DNA of 64,000 nt from Opitutales bacterium. Lineage in GTDB: Bacteria; Verrucomicrobiota; Verrucomicrobiia; Opitutales; UBA2995. Each line of letters begins with the position of its first letter. Position 1 is the first letter of the stretch. The translations under genes and the position numbers were made by a program. Positions 31,380 to 40,833 of the stretch are shown here, piece after piece. The stretch spans positions 62,001-126,000 of the forward strand of contig JAJDZZ010000019.1 of assembly GCA_022824405.1 (NCBI GenBank), written 5' to 3'. The notes beneath the pieces are model-generated. The model was not told the origin of the DNA. It ran no database searches and saw only the letters and a program-made list of their open reading frames with translations.

Positions 31380-31750
31380 CGATTTGCCAGTGTCTCTTCA
31401 GGTATTGCAGGGATTGCCTGCCTCTCAACCCGCATTTATCGCAAAATTCCTACAATTTTCAAGTGAACCGGAAGGCATTCAGCGCCCGTCCCATCATCAG
31501 GAATGTTGTCGAATCCATGGCAATGTTCAATCCCCTTTCCCATCCATGAAATCGTGATCTCTCCCCCCTTTGCGTTCCTTGCGATCTTTGCGAGATTCCT
31601 CTCTCCCAAAATTCCCTTCCTTTCGATCACGATCACGATTAACCTTCAGCCTTCAGCCTTCAGCCTTTCCCCCTCCCTCTCTCCCAATTCCTCATTCCTC
31701 ATTCCTCATTCCTCATTGGCGCGCCCCGCGCGCCTCTACCCCCTTCATGG
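31380..31750 (+). repeat. 371-bp intergenic repeat mosaic
   Basis: The first 170 bases (31380-31548) show no repeat and no gene. Then follow AAATCGTGATCTC (31549), CCCTTTGCGTTCC...GATCTTTGCGAGATTCCTCTCTCCC (31565-31612), TTTCGATCACGATCACGATTAA in the opposite orientation (31621-31642), CTTCAGC heptamers (31644-31670) and a type-1 unit (31683-31734) with four octamers and the hairpin GGCGCGCCCCGCGCGCC. The unit ends 17 bases before the minus-strand stop at 31751. Confidence 0.85.
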
Positions 31751-34330
31751 CTATTCCCGGACCTTCACCCGGAAAAAGGCCTCCCCGGGATTTTGGCCCG
31801 AAACTTTCACCGTGCCGATCGCTTCGTCCCCCACCTCTACGGGGTTGCCCTCCACTGACCAATCTTCCCAAATTTCCAGGTCCCGACTCACTTCCACGGT
31901 GTAGTTACGGTTCCGGGTAACCGGAAATTCCAGGCAAATTTCACCATCGACCAACCCATATAGGAGCTTCCAGAAGTTCCCGGAATCGAGAGCATCGGTG
32001 GCGGTCAGGTATTCGAAGCGGTTGCTTATGCCATCCGCATCGGGATCCGACCCGAGATCCGCCTCAATGGATTCGGGGTTTGGGAATACCTCATCCTGCC
32101 AGCGCAGGTATCCTTCCGAAATAGAACCTATCCACTCCTTTATCAGGGCGATGGCCTGACCGTCCAACTCGTTCGTAGCGACGTTGGGCATCCGGGTAAA
32201 ACCGTGGGTACCACTGATTCGGCTCAGCAAAACCGATGACTCCGGATCTCCCGGTACCACGAGTTTGCCCGCGGGATTGCCCCCGTCATTCAGGGGAACT
32301 CCCCCTATCAAGCCCGTATCGAACAGGCTTATGTGCGGCCGGGCATCCCAGGTGGTGGAAGCTATGGCGCCGGGCTGATGGCAGGAAGCGCAATTGACGG
32401 CCAGGTAGGAGCGAACTCGGCTTAACAGGGACGCCTTCCTGTCCTCGGCCGAATGGAACCTCGGCAGGTCTTCGACCTCAACGATGGCGGTATCCAGAAT
32501 GCCCACCTCCCCCAAATACTGCAAAAGGTTCCTTTGTCGTCCCTCGATCGGCTGCTCCCGGTTCAGTTGCCTGGAATTGAAACTCAACGCGTATCCGGCT
32601 CCCGGGGTATGGCATTGCAGGCATTCGGCTCGACTGGGAATACGCCAGGTCTGCTTCGCCGGACCCTCCTCCGTTTGAACGGAAAAATCGATGTCCGCTC
32701 CCTCCTCACCCACCAAGGTGGCCTCGCTACCGGCTTCATTCCAACGATAGCTGATTCCGTAAACACCGTTTTCGGTTTTGACCAGGAACCGGGTTTCGAC
32801 CCGCACGGATGATGCCCGATTATTCCGCTCCAATGGCAACTCGAAATGCTTGATCCAAACCGTCCCCGGTGGAAAGACCCAGGGAAGATCCCGGCGGTAG
32901 CCGATGGTGGCGTCGGGGACGGCAACCCAACGGGATTTGATCCCGTAATCGGACCAGAAGGACAGATTGGGCTCATAGGCCATGATTCCATCCTCCGGCT
33001 CCAGGCTGACGAGAGATTTGAAGGCGCCGGTTGCCGATAAAGTGGAGGGAAAGGGGGGTTCCTGCCATCCGTCTCCGCGAACCAGCCGCCGGATATTCCC
33101 ATCTCCACCGGCAATGAGCACATCTCCATTGGAAGGGTCCAAACCGTATTCGTAATGCCTGGGGTATCCGGTCAGCCGTATTCGGTCATACCTTCCCTCA
33201 CTTTCGATCAGAGCCCAGACGTGGCCCGATTCGTAATCGCCAAATACATAGGCTCCCTCCAATTCGGGAAATCGGGTCCCTCGGTAAACGACCCCGCCCG
33301 TAACGGATTGTCCATCCTCCCGGGGATAGTCGTGAATCGGATCGAGCAGCTCTCCAAAGGCGGGCGGAGGTGTCAGATTTCCCGGGCCTCGATTAAAAGC
33401 GATGAACCCCTCGCGAATGGCCCAACCGTAGTTGCCTCCCTTGACGATGATATCGACTTCCTCACGGGTTACCTGCCCCACGTCTCCGGCAAACAGCCGC
33501 CCGGTCGGAGGGTCGAAAGCCATCCGCCAGGGGTTGCGCAAACCAATGGCATAAAACTCCAGGCGAAGTTCGGAGTCGGGATCGGATCCCGCCCGTTGCC
33601 ACTCCTCTACCAGCGGATTGTCGATCGGGACGCTGTAAAAAGCCTTGCCTCCGCTGTCGCGCGGAATGGCGGGATGGTGGGTGGGTTCGCTATTTTCCGG
33701 CAGCTTGTCAACGTCCAGCCGAACGATACCGGCAAAAAAGTCCTTGGTCACTTTTTGGCTGTTGCCCCATCGGTCGTTGGCTCCACCTTCGTCCCCCAGA
33801 GCCACGTACAAATACCCGTCGGGACCAAAGTGAATATCGCCCCCGTTGTGATTGTTGGCCTGGTCCAGTTGATCGAAATAGATGATTTCGGAATCCGGGT
33901 CCGCCCTTATCGGATCTTCTTCTGTTATCAGGAAACTGGATACCCTGTTGCGCCGGATGCCCTCCAGATTGTGGGTGTAAAAGACGAAAATACGCTTTTT
34001 CTCGCTGTAGCGGGGATGAAAGGCCAAGCCCAACAATCCGTTTTCGCCGTTTCTGGTGACCGAGCGAATACCCGACAGGTCCAGCACGTATTCTGTCTGA
34101 ATGGTGTTTTGAGACAAATCCGTGACCACCCGTATCCTGCCAGCTCTTTCTGCTACGTAAAGTTGGTTGGTTTCACCCGGAGGGTGCGCCAGAGCGATAG
34201 GGACATCGAATTGGTTCCAGGCCAATTCCATCCGGTAATTCCCGGTGGGCAGACCGGTCGGGAGGGCCAGGGAGTCGTTGATGACACGTTGGCCAAGGAG
34301 ACTATTGGCCAAAATTAAAGCGATAATCAT
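31751..34330 (-). CDS. Secreted PQQ-type sugar dehydrogenase with two haem-c sites
   Basis: An 859-residue periplasmic protein. A short N-terminal hydrophobic stretch (MIIALILANSLLGQ) may be the signal. Residues about 30-430 form a beta-propeller of the soluble glucose/sorbosone dehydrogenase type: NGENGLLGLAFHPRYSE, NNHNGGDIHFGPDGYLYVALGDEGG, AIGLRNPWRMAFDPPTGRLFAGDVGQ and GNYGWAIREG. A linker domain follows. Two CxxCH sites suggest covalent haem: CLQCHTPG (about 580) and CASCHQPG (about 650). After a calcium-type loop (DPDADGISNRFEYL) comes a C-terminal beta domain (YTVEVSRDLEIWE) common in Verrucomicrobia. It probably oxidises a sugar and passes electrons to haem. Confidence 0.82.
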   Translation of the reverse strand: MIIALILANSLLGQRVINDSLALPTGLPTGNYRMELAWNQFDVPIALAHPPGETNQLYVAERAGRIRVVTDLSQNTIQTEYVLDLSGIRSVTRNGENGLLGLAFHPRYSEKKRIFVFYTHNLEGIRRNRVSSFLITEEDPIRADPDSEIIYFDQLDQANNHNGGDIHFGPDGYLYVALGDEGGANDRWGNSQKVTKDFFAGIVRLDVDKLPENSEPTHHPAIPRDSGGKAFYSVPIDNPLVEEWQRAGSDPDSELRLEFYAIGLRNPWRMAFDPPTGRLFAGDVGQVTREEVDIIVKGGNYGWAIREGFIAFNRGPGNLTPPPAFGELLDPIHDYPREDGQSVTGGVVYRGTRFPELEGAYVFGDYESGHVWALIESEGRYDRIRLTGYPRHYEYGLDPSNGDVLIAGGDGNIRRLVRGDGWQEPPFPSTLSATGAFKSLVSLEPEDGIMAYEPNLSFWSDYGIKSRWVAVPDATIGYRRDLPWVFPPGTVWIKHFELPLERNNRASSVRVETRFLVKTENGVYGISYRWNEAGSEATLVGEEGADIDFSVQTEEGPAKQTWRIPSRAECLQCHTPGAGYALSFNSRQLNREQPIEGRQRNLLQYLGEVGILDTAIVEVEDLPRFHSAEDRKASLLSRVRSYLAVNCASCHQPGAIASTTWDARPHISLFDTGLIGGVPLNDGGNPAGKLVVPGDPESSVLLSRISGTHGFTRMPNVATNELDGQAIALIKEWIGSISEGYLRWQDEVFPNPESIEADLGSDPDADGISNRFEYLTATDALDSGNFWKLLYGLVDGEICLEFPVTRNRNYTVEVSRDLEIWEDWSVEGNPVEVGDEAIGTVKVSGQNPGEAFFRVKVRE

Positions 34331-34356
34331 GCCGGGCCGGGAGTATTTCCCAATTC

Positions 34357-35637
34357 CTAATCGTCGATGGATTGCATGACCAGTTGGCGGAACTGCCAGG
34401 ACGTGTTGTCGGATTTATGGTTCCGGGTCTGCTTCAGAATTACCCCGATAATGCCTTCCACCGGGTCCGCGAAATATTGGGAGTTGAAATAACCGCCCCA
34501 GAAAAAGGTCCCTTCGCTTCCCAAGCCTCCTTGGGGAACCGCTTTCTCGTTCAATACCCCGAAAGCGAGTCCGTGGTGAGCATGTTTTGCCGTTTCGATT
34601 TGAAAACCCATGATCGTTTCCACGGTCTTTCGGCTGAGAAAGCGAATGCCGCTGAGTTCTCCGCCATTGAGGTACATTTGCAGGAAGGTGGCATAGTCCT
34701 TGGCCGTGCTGGATAGACCTCCCCCTCCTCCGTAATAAGTCTTGGCCCCCTTGATCGGATAGTCCGCGTCGTAATATTCGTTGCCCTTGTACTTCACCCA
34801 CTTGCCGCCTTCCGGTCGGTGCACCGTGACCATGCGGTGGGCCTTGTCCTCGGGCAGATAGAAATACGTGTCGTTCATGCCCAACGGTTCGAACAATCGC
34901 GTGTGCAGAAATTCACTGAAGGTCAGGCCCGACACGATTTCGATCATGTAACCCAACACATCCAGACCCTCGGCGTATTTGTAGCGCTCGCCCGGGTGAA
35001 AATGTAAGGGCAATTGGGCCAGCTTCCTAATATTATCGGCCAGGAAGGCTTTTTCGGCGGTCCAGGCGTCGATGATGCCCGCTTTTCGATAAAGCAGTTT
35101 CATGCGCTCTTCGCTTTCGATAAACCCGTAACCCAGGCCCGAGGAGTGAGTGAGCAACTGCCGGATGGTGATCTCGCTCCTGGCCGGCACCGTCGTGTAA
35201 TTGAGATCGTCATCGAAACGAACCAGAACCTGGGGATTTTCAAACTCCGGTATGAACTTGGAAATGGGGTCATCCAATTGAAACCATCCCTCCTCCCAAA
35301 GCATCATTACCGCCGTGGCCGTGATGGCCTTGGTTTGGGAGGCGATGCGGAAGATGTCGTCCTTTTTCAAGGATCGGCCCGTGCCTGCATCGGCCAGACC
35401 GAATGCCTCGTGGTAAACAATTTTTCCTTGCCGCGCCACCAAAGCGACCAACCCGGGAACACCTCCCTCTTCTATGGCCGATTGGGCCATGGCATCTATC
35501 CGGGCCAGGCGCTCAGCGGAAATCCCCACCGATGCCGGATCGGCGACTTCCAAGGGAGGGGAACTTTGTCCCGACCGGGTTTGCGCGGCCAACTGTCCGC
35601 ACAGGGCAAGGACCAGAAAAAAGAACGGAACTTTCAT
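34357..35637 (-). CDS. Secreted serine hydrolase, beta-lactamase class C/EstB-like
   Basis: A 426-residue exported protein with signal peptide MKVPFFFLVLALCGQLAAQ. The nucleophile motif SxxK is SQTK (about 100-103, RIASQTKAITATAVMML). RYKYAEGLDVLGY (about 217-229) holds the conserved Tyr of the second motif, and LTHSSGLGYGF is typical of the family. Members are esterases, peptidases or beta-lactamases; with these neighbours an esterase on polysaccharides is as likely as antibiotic resistance. It lies 26 bases upstream of the PQQ dehydrogenase gene on the same strand, so they may be cotranscribed. Confidence 0.85.
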   Translation of the reverse strand: MKVPFFFLVLALCGQLAAQTRSGQSSPPLEVADPASVGISAERLARIDAMAQSAIEEGGVPGLVALVARQGKIVYHEAFGLADAGTGRSLKKDDIFRIASQTKAITATAVMMLWEEGWFQLDDPISKFIPEFENPQVLVRFDDDLNYTTVPARSEITIRQLLTHSSGLGYGFIESEERMKLLYRKAGIIDAWTAEKAFLADNIRKLAQLPLHFHPGERYKYAEGLDVLGYMIEIVSGLTFSEFLHTRLFEPLGMNDTYFYLPEDKAHRMVTVHRPEGGKWVKYKGNEYYDADYPIKGAKTYYGGGGGLSSTAKDYATFLQMYLNGGELSGIRFLSRKTVETIMGFQIETAKHAHHGLAFGVLNEKAVPQGGLGSEGTFFWGGYFNSQYFADPVEGIIGVILKQTRNHKSDNTSWQFRQLVMQSIDD

Positions 35638-35996
35638 GGGAAGTTCATTAAACGAGCCTGAAATGGATATTCAAGACAAGGTTCCAAGGAACCCCCTTCG
35701 CGCCTAATGCCTCTCGCCGAAGCCAAATAACCACAAGGGTTAATCGTGATCATGATCGTGATCGATCAAAGTGGATACAAAATAGCCACAAAACGCACAA
35801 AAACACAAAAGCCCCCAGCGTGCCTCTCCCTTCATCCTTCACCCTTCTTCCTTCGCGCCCTTGGGCGCCTCTCCCCTTTGTGCCTCTGTGCCTTTGTGCC
35901 ATCTCGCCTCGGCGAGATCCCATTCCTAATTGGCGCGCCCCGTCGCGCCTCTGCGCCTTGACCTCCCGACCTTCCCTTGTAAGATGCTGGGTTATC
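35638..35996 (+). repeat. 359-bp intergenic repeat mosaic before a sulfatase gene
   Basis: Contents in order: GCCTCTCGCCGAAGCC (35709), TTAATCGTGATCATGATCGTG and further GATC units (35739-35766), AATAGCCACAAAACGCACAAAAACAC, TTCATCC heptamers (35831-35853), hairpin GCGCCCTTGGGCGCC (35855-35869), GTGCCTCTGTGCCTTTGTGCC (35880-35900), CTCGCCTCGGCGAGATCCC (35904-35920) and a type-1 unit with hairpin GGCGCGCCCCGTCGCGCC (35921-35949). The remaining 47 bases to the ATG hold no repeat. No other gene is seen. Confidence 0.85.
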
Positions 35997-37421
35997 ATGC
36001 GCGTTTTTCTTCTGCAAATTGCTTTCCTTTCCTTCGTTTCTTTAAGTCCGGCTCTCCAGGCCCAGGATCTACCCGAAAAGCCCAATCTGATTTTCATCAT
36101 GGCCGATGATTTGGGCTGGGCCGATGTCGGCTATAACGGGGCTTCCTTCTATGAAACGCCTCATATCGATGCCCTGCGCGCTTCCGGTATGAAATTCAAC
36201 TCGGCCTATCCGGGCGCTTCCAATTGCATGCCATCCCGATCCTGTATCGTCAGCGGCATGTACATCACCCGCACTCAGATGTGGACCCCGGGAGGCGAGG
36301 CCAAAGGAAATGCGGCCTACATGAAATTTCTGGTGCCGCGCAAGGGGGATGACGCGGGTGAGGGGATCTTTCCCTCCAAAATGAGCATGGACCCTTCCGT
36401 CACCTCCATCGCCGAAGTTCTGAAACCGGCCGGGTACAGGACGGCCCGTTTCGGCAAATGGCACCTGGGCCCCGATACTCAGGGGTTCGACCTGAGCGAT
36501 CCCAATGGTTTGGGCGGACCTGAAAAGACTTATTATGGCGATATTGACGTGGAGGAAACCCTTACCGATGCGGTAGTCGGATTTATTGCCGAGAATGCGG
36601 AGAGGCCGTTTTTCATATACCTCAATTATTGGGACGTCCACACTCCCATTATAGCCCGTCCCGAGGTCACCGCCAAATACGAAAAGAAGCTGGCCGACAG
36701 CCCATGGGACAAACCGTGGAAACCCATCTATGCGGCCATGATCGAAGCGGTGGATACCGGGGTCGGCCGCATCAGGGAAGCCGTGCAGGCCCAGGGGCTC
36801 GCTGGAAAAACGCTGATTGTCTTCACCTCCGACAACGGGGGCCACTCCGGGGCCACCTGGTGCGAACCCCTCAAGGGAGCCAAAGGCGCATTTTATGAAG
36901 GGGGCATTCGAGTGGCCACCTGCATGAGTTGGCCCGGTGTCATCGAAGCGGGATCGGTCTGCGACACCCCCATAACTGGGGTCGACTATTTACCCACCTT
37001 TTCCCAACTGGCCGGGGCAAACCTTCCGACCCATCAACCCGTGGACGGCCAATCCATCGTGCCGTTGATCCTGGGAAAACCCGCCTTGGAAGATCGCTCC
37101 ATTTTCTGGCACTATCCACTCTATCTGGCGGGAGCCCAGTACAATCAGGTGGTCAATGTACACGGCACGGACAGGCCTTATTGGAGAGCTACCCCATGCA
37201 GTGTAATCCGCCGGGGAGACTGGAAGCTTATGCAATTTTTCGAAGATGACTCCGTCAAGCTGTTCAATTTGAAAGAGGATCTGGGTGAAAAAAATGACTT
37301 GGCCGATTCCGAACCGGAACGAACGGCCCGGCTGCTGGAGGAATTGCGGGACTGGCAAAAGCGCACCGGCGCCGTCATTCCCAGCGTCCTCAACCCGGAT
37401 TTTAACCCCGGCCGAGGTTAG
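35997..37421 (+). CDS. Secreted sulfatase, formylglycine-dependent (arylsulfatase family)
   Basis: A 474-residue exported sulfatase. The signal peptide is MRVFLLQIAFLSFVSLSPALQAQ. The sulfatase core starts with KPNLIFIMADDLGWADVGYNG (metal aspartates). The formylglycine motif C-x-P-x-R is present as CMPSR (in SNCMPSRSCIVSG, about 81-93). FGKWHLG (about 155-161), NYWDVHTP and FTSDNGGH (near 275-282) follow, giving the remaining catalytic and metal residues. The cysteine must be converted by a formylglycine-generating or anaerobic maturase encoded elsewhere. Start at ATG 35997; a longer frame runs back into repeats and is not used. Confidence 0.93.
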   Translation: MRVFLLQIAFLSFVSLSPALQAQDLPEKPNLIFIMADDLGWADVGYNGASFYETPHIDALRASGMKFNSAYPGASNCMPSRSCIVSGMYITRTQMWTPGGEAKGNAAYMKFLVPRKGDDAGEGIFPSKMSMDPSVTSIAEVLKPAGYRTARFGKWHLGPDTQGFDLSDPNGLGGPEKTYYGDIDVEETLTDAVVGFIAENAERPFFIYLNYWDVHTPIIARPEVTAKYEKKLADSPWDKPWKPIYAAMIEAVDTGVGRIREAVQAQGLAGKTLIVFTSDNGGHSGATWCEPLKGAKGAFYEGGIRVATCMSWPGVIEAGSVCDTPITGVDYLPTFSQLAGANLPTHQPVDGQSIVPLILGKPALEDRSIFWHYPLYLAGAQYNQVVNVHGTDRPYWRATPCSVIRRGDWKLMQFFEDDSVKLFNLKEDLGEKNDLADSEPERTARLLEELRDWQKRTGAVIPSVLNPDFNPGRG

Positions 37422-37626
37422 TGAAGAGGGAAGAGTGGAGAGAGTTAAATCGTGATCGTGATCGAATTCCCTCTCTTGGCGTCTCTTGGCGATCTTTGCG
37501 AGAGTCCCCTACTCTCAGCCTCTCTTCTCTCCACTATCCACTCTTCACTCTCCACCGGGCGCAAGCCCCTCTTTCCCAATTCCTCATTCCTCATTCCTAA
37601 TTCCTGATTGGCGCGCCTTGGCGCGT
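37422..37626 (+). repeat. Intergenic repeat mosaic running into a sulfatase 5' end
   Basis: After the upstream sulfatase stop: AAATCGTGATCGTGATCGA (37447-37465), GGCGATCTTTGCGAGAGTCCC (37489-37509), a CTCTCCACTATCCACTCTTC tract, then a type-1 unit with four octamers and the hairpin GGCGCGCCTTGGCGCG (37576-37626). The last bases of the hairpin are also the first codons of the next gene. A CGTTGCATTGCAAAGCACG segment follows at 37643-37662, similar to 24827-24843. Confidence 0.85.
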
Positions 37627-39039
37627 CTCTGCCTCTTGACCTGCGTTGCATTGCAAAGCACGGTATGTGCCCTTGTGGGCCTCGCCGGGTCGGCCGCAAA
37701 GCCCAACTTCATTCTCGTCTTTATCGACGACATGGGATGGGCGGACTTTTCCTGTTTCGGCAACACCGAGGCCGAGACCCCCAACATCGACCGGTTGGCC
37801 GCCGAGGGAATTGCCTTCGAGCAGTTTTACGTCAACTCTCCCATATGTTCTCCTTCCCGTGTGGCCATTTCCACCGGTCAATACCCATACCGGTGGCGCA
37901 TCGCCTCTTATTTGGCCAGCCGCTCCTTGAATGCCGAGCGAGGTATTGACAATTGGCTGGACCCGGAAGCGCCGCTCTTGGCCCGCTTTCTGAAAAATGC
38001 CGGTTACGCCACCGGCCACTTCGGAAAATGGCATATGGGCGGACAACGCGATGTCGACGATGCACCCCACGTAACCGACTACGGTTTCGATGAATCCCTC
38101 ACCAACTTCGAGGGACTGGGCCCTCGGGTGCTGCCCTTGCGATACGAACCGGGCGGACGTCCGCCGGTTCCCCTCAATCACCGTTCCCATGAGCTTGGGC
38201 ATGGTCCGGTAATCTGGCATGACCGGGCCTACATAACGGAAAAGTTTACCGAGGCGGCCACGACCTTCGCCAGAGTGGCCCTGGCCCGAAATCAGCCCTT
38301 TTACCTGAACCTTTGGCCGGACGATGTTCATACCCCGGTTCACCCTCCCCTGGAGAAGTGGGGTGACGGAGGCAAGCGCCACCTGTATTTGCGAGTTCTG
38401 GAGGCTATGGACGAGCAACTGGGGCCGCTCTTCGATCTGGTGCGTGAACATGACCGACTGCGCGAAAATACCGTGATCCTGGTGTGTTCGGATAATGGCC
38501 CCGAAGTGGGTTTTGGATCGGCCGGCCCTTTCCGTGGACACAAAGCCACCCTCTTCGAAGGAGGGGTTCGATCGCCCCTGGTGGTCTGGGCTCCGGGATT
38601 CATGCGGGAACAGGCCATGGGGACCCGAAATAACCAATCCGTCGTCTCCGCCATGGATCTGGTCCCGTCCCTGCTATCCTTGGCCGGAATTACGACAGAG
38701 ACAAAATTTGATGGTGAAAACCTCCTGGATACCCTGCTTGGACGTGCCACCGCGTCTCGTTCGGCACCTCTTTATTTCCGCCGTCCCCCCGACCGGGAAA
38801 ACTTTCGTCACTACACCGGCTTGCCCGACCTGGCGGCGCGAAGCGGAAGGTGGAAGCTCTATTGCGACTACGATGGAGGGAATCCCCAGCTATACGATCT
38901 CACGCATGATCCGTCCGAATCCGAAGACCTTGCCGCCCGCCACGGAGAGGTGGTGAGAAATATAAGCGCGGGATTATTGGCCTGGAACACCGCTATGCCT
39001 CGGGACAATGGCGCCGAATTTCGCCGGAGACGGCCATAG
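37618..39039 (+). CDS. Secreted sulfatase, formylglycine-dependent, with repeat-derived N-terminus
   Basis: A sulfatase of about 473 residues. The core begins KPNFILVFIDDMGWADFSCFG, with the formylglycine motif CSPSR in ICSPSRVAISTG, then FGKWHMGG, WPDDVHTPVHPP and VCSDNGPE. The start is uncertain. No ATG precedes the core in frame; TTG at 37618, inside the type-1 hairpin, would give a signal-like MARLCLLTCVALQS... segment ending GLAGSAA. TTG at 37486 and GTG at 37675 are alternatives. The signal peptide therefore appears to be encoded by repeat sequence. Confidence 0.85.
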   Translation: MARLCLLTCVALQSTVCALVGLAGSAAKPNFILVFIDDMGWADFSCFGNTEAETPNIDRLAAEGIAFEQFYVNSPICSPSRVAISTGQYPYRWRIASYLASRSLNAERGIDNWLDPEAPLLARFLKNAGYATGHFGKWHMGGQRDVDDAPHVTDYGFDESLTNFEGLGPRVLPLRYEPGGRPPVPLNHRSHELGHGPVIWHDRAYITEKFTEAATTFARVALARNQPFYLNLWPDDVHTPVHPPLEKWGDGGKRHLYLRVLEAMDEQLGPLFDLVREHDRLRENTVILVCSDNGPEVGFGSAGPFRGHKATLFEGGVRSPLVVWAPGFMREQAMGTRNNQSVVSAMDLVPSLLSLAGITTETKFDGENLLDTLLGRATASRSAPLYFRRPPDRENFRHYTGLPDLAARSGRWKLYCDYDGGNPQLYDLTHDPSESEDLAARHGEVVRNISAGLLAWNTAMPRDNGAEFRRRRP

Positions 39040-39051
39040 CGGAGGAGTGAT

Positions 39052-39411
39052 TCAATATATGGGCCGACGGATTTTCGGATTATGGGGCCGGTCCGAAACC
39101 GGATAATTCTTTTCCAGGTAATCCAGTATATCGGATTCCACTTCACCCAGCGGATACAGTCCCTCGGATTGCTGCATCTTCTGAAGGGTTTTGGCCCAGT
39201 TGGAACGATCCTTCCCGGCCTGGGTGACGATTTTCAAGGAATGACAGGCAAAACAGTGCGTCCTGACCAGTTCCCAGCCCTGGGCCATGACCAGGCCGGT
39301 GAGGGGATCCGGCCCGGGCTTCGAGGAATCTTCGGGCTCACTCCGGCCGTTCAGAGGAGAGGTGGCCAGGAGGGAGACCAAAAGGGCTGATATGGCGGGA
39401 AGTTGCCTCAT
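39052..39411 (-). CDS. Periplasmic monohaem cytochrome c, likely SorB-like sulfite dehydrogenase subunit
   Basis: A 119-residue exported protein with signal MRQLPAISALLVSLLATSP and one haem-c site, CFACH (about 53-57, THCFACHSLKIVTQAG). The later residues DRSNWAKTLQKMQQSEGLYPL fit the small cytochrome that accepts electrons from SorA-type sulfite dehydrogenases. Its ATG is one base after the stop of the molybdenum enzyme gene, so the two are a transcriptional pair. Confidence 0.75.
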   Translation of the reverse strand: MRQLPAISALLVSLLATSPLNGRSEPEDSSKPGPDPLTGLVMAQGWELVRTHCFACHSLKIVTQAGKDRSNWAKTLQKMQQSEGLYPLGEVESDILDYLEKNYPVSDRPHNPKIRRPIY

Positions 39412-39412
39412 C

Positions 39413-40684
39413 TCAACCCACGTAGACGGCGATGCGATGGCAGGAGTTGTTCAAATACCCCTTGGGGTTCCAACCCGGCACCAGCATGGGTTGGGAGGTC
39501 CCTTCTTCATCCACCGCCCGAGCCCACACCTCGTAGTAACCCGCTTTGGGAAAGCGAACCTCGGCGTCCCAGTTTTGCCAGGCCAGCCGATTGACCGGCT
39601 TGCCCAGGTCGGCTTCTTGCCAAGTCTGCCCAAAATCAATGGATACGGAAATGCCTGCCACTTCCAGATCGCCGGCCCAGGCGTGGCCGTGAAGCCGCAA
39701 TGGTTGTGCCAGAGAATGCTTCAATCCGCTACGGGGGAAGGTAATGAGGGATTTTACCGGCAAGGACTCGATAATCATCATGTCTTCATCGGGCACCTCG
39801 GAGCCGGGTTTAACCGGATATCGGGGAACCCGATAGGAGGACCCGCCCATCTTGGTGCCGTCGTGCACCCGGTTGCGGATGACGATCCGGTCGATCCATT
39901 TGCCCGAGGCCGAACCGGGCCAACCCCCGAATATCAGCCGCAGAGGATAACCGTGGTGGGGAGAAAGCGGATCGCCATTCATGCCCCAGGCGATCATGGA
40001 TTGTTCTTCCATAGCCTTCCAAAGGGGGACGCCCCTTGAAATTGCGTCTTTTTTTGGGTCCTGGCTCAGGTGCCGGTCCTCCCCGTAATAGCCGATGTAG
40101 ACGGCGTCCCGCTTCACGCCGCAATCCTCCAGGACGTCCTTGAGACGTATTCCGTTCCACTCGGGACAGCCCACCGCCCCGGTTGTCCATTGGTTTCCGC
40201 CGGCCGGGGGATAGTATTCGGCTCGTCCGTTGCCGGCACATTCCAGGGTGAGGGCCAGGGAAATGCTTTCAAACCTGTCCCTGAGTTCCCCCAAGGTATA
40301 GGTTTTGGCAGTTTTAATGGATTCTCCTCCCATACTGAGCGTCCACCTGTCGGCATCGGCTTCCACCGGCGGCAACCCGTTGTTGCGAATGAAAAGGCGG
40401 CTGGCGGGGGTTATGTCGTCATTCAGGAGGTGAGCGGGCGTTTCCGCATTTAACGGTCGGTCGTTTAATACGCGCAATCCGTCCTTGCCTTCGATGACGA
40501 ATCCTTCCCGGGATTGGGCCAAGGCAACCGGGATCAGTCCGCGGGGCATGCAATGGGCAAATGCGATGTTGGCGCCGAGAACGGAGGTCATCCTTCCCAT
40601 GCTCCGCAGAAACCGGCGACGGTTGAAGGACCAGGGCAGGTTTTTTGCCTCCGGCAACTTGAACTCGGCTTGGCCCATTTCCAT
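39413..40684 (-). CDS. Molybdopterin sulfite dehydrogenase/oxidase-like enzyme (SorA type), Tat-exported
   Basis: A 423-residue periplasmic oxidoreductase. The twin-arginine signal is NRRRFLRSMG (about 22-31). The sulfite oxidase molybdopterin domain includes LECAGNGRAEYYPP with the molybdenum-ligand Cys at about 149, GAVGCPEWNGIRLKDVLED, HGYPLRLIFGGWPG and a GSSYRVPRYP stretch. The C-terminal dimerisation domain has LHGHAWAGDLEVAGISVSIDFGQTWQEADL. It oxidises sulfite to sulfate, passing electrons to the adjacent cytochrome. ATG at 40684 is preferred over one at 40726. Confidence 0.85.
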   Translation of the reverse strand: MEMGQAEFKLPEAKNLPWSFNRRRFLRSMGRMTSVLGANIAFAHCMPRGLIPVALAQSREGFVIEGKDGLRVLNDRPLNAETPAHLLNDDITPASRLFIRNNGLPPVEADADRWTLSMGGESIKTAKTYTLGELRDRFESISLALTLECAGNGRAEYYPPAGGNQWTTGAVGCPEWNGIRLKDVLEDCGVKRDAVYIGYYGEDRHLSQDPKKDAISRGVPLWKAMEEQSMIAWGMNGDPLSPHHGYPLRLIFGGWPGSASGKWIDRIVIRNRVHDGTKMGGSSYRVPRYPVKPGSEVPDEDMMIIESLPVKSLITFPRSGLKHSLAQPLRLHGHAWAGDLEVAGISVSIDFGQTWQEADLGKPVNRLAWQNWDAEVRFPKAGYYEVWARAVDEEGTSQPMLVPGWNPKGYLNNSCHRIAVYVG

Positions 40685-40833
40685 GGTGGCAACCCTAGGA
40701 GGGGATAGGGAAAATTCAACCATCAACCGGGTAGGGGGAAATTGATCTTTTTTTTGTTTCCCTCTCTTTCACTTAAACCTTTAGAACCAGTTGCAATTCC
40801 TCTGCCGGCGCCAGACACCTGCCTTAATTGATC

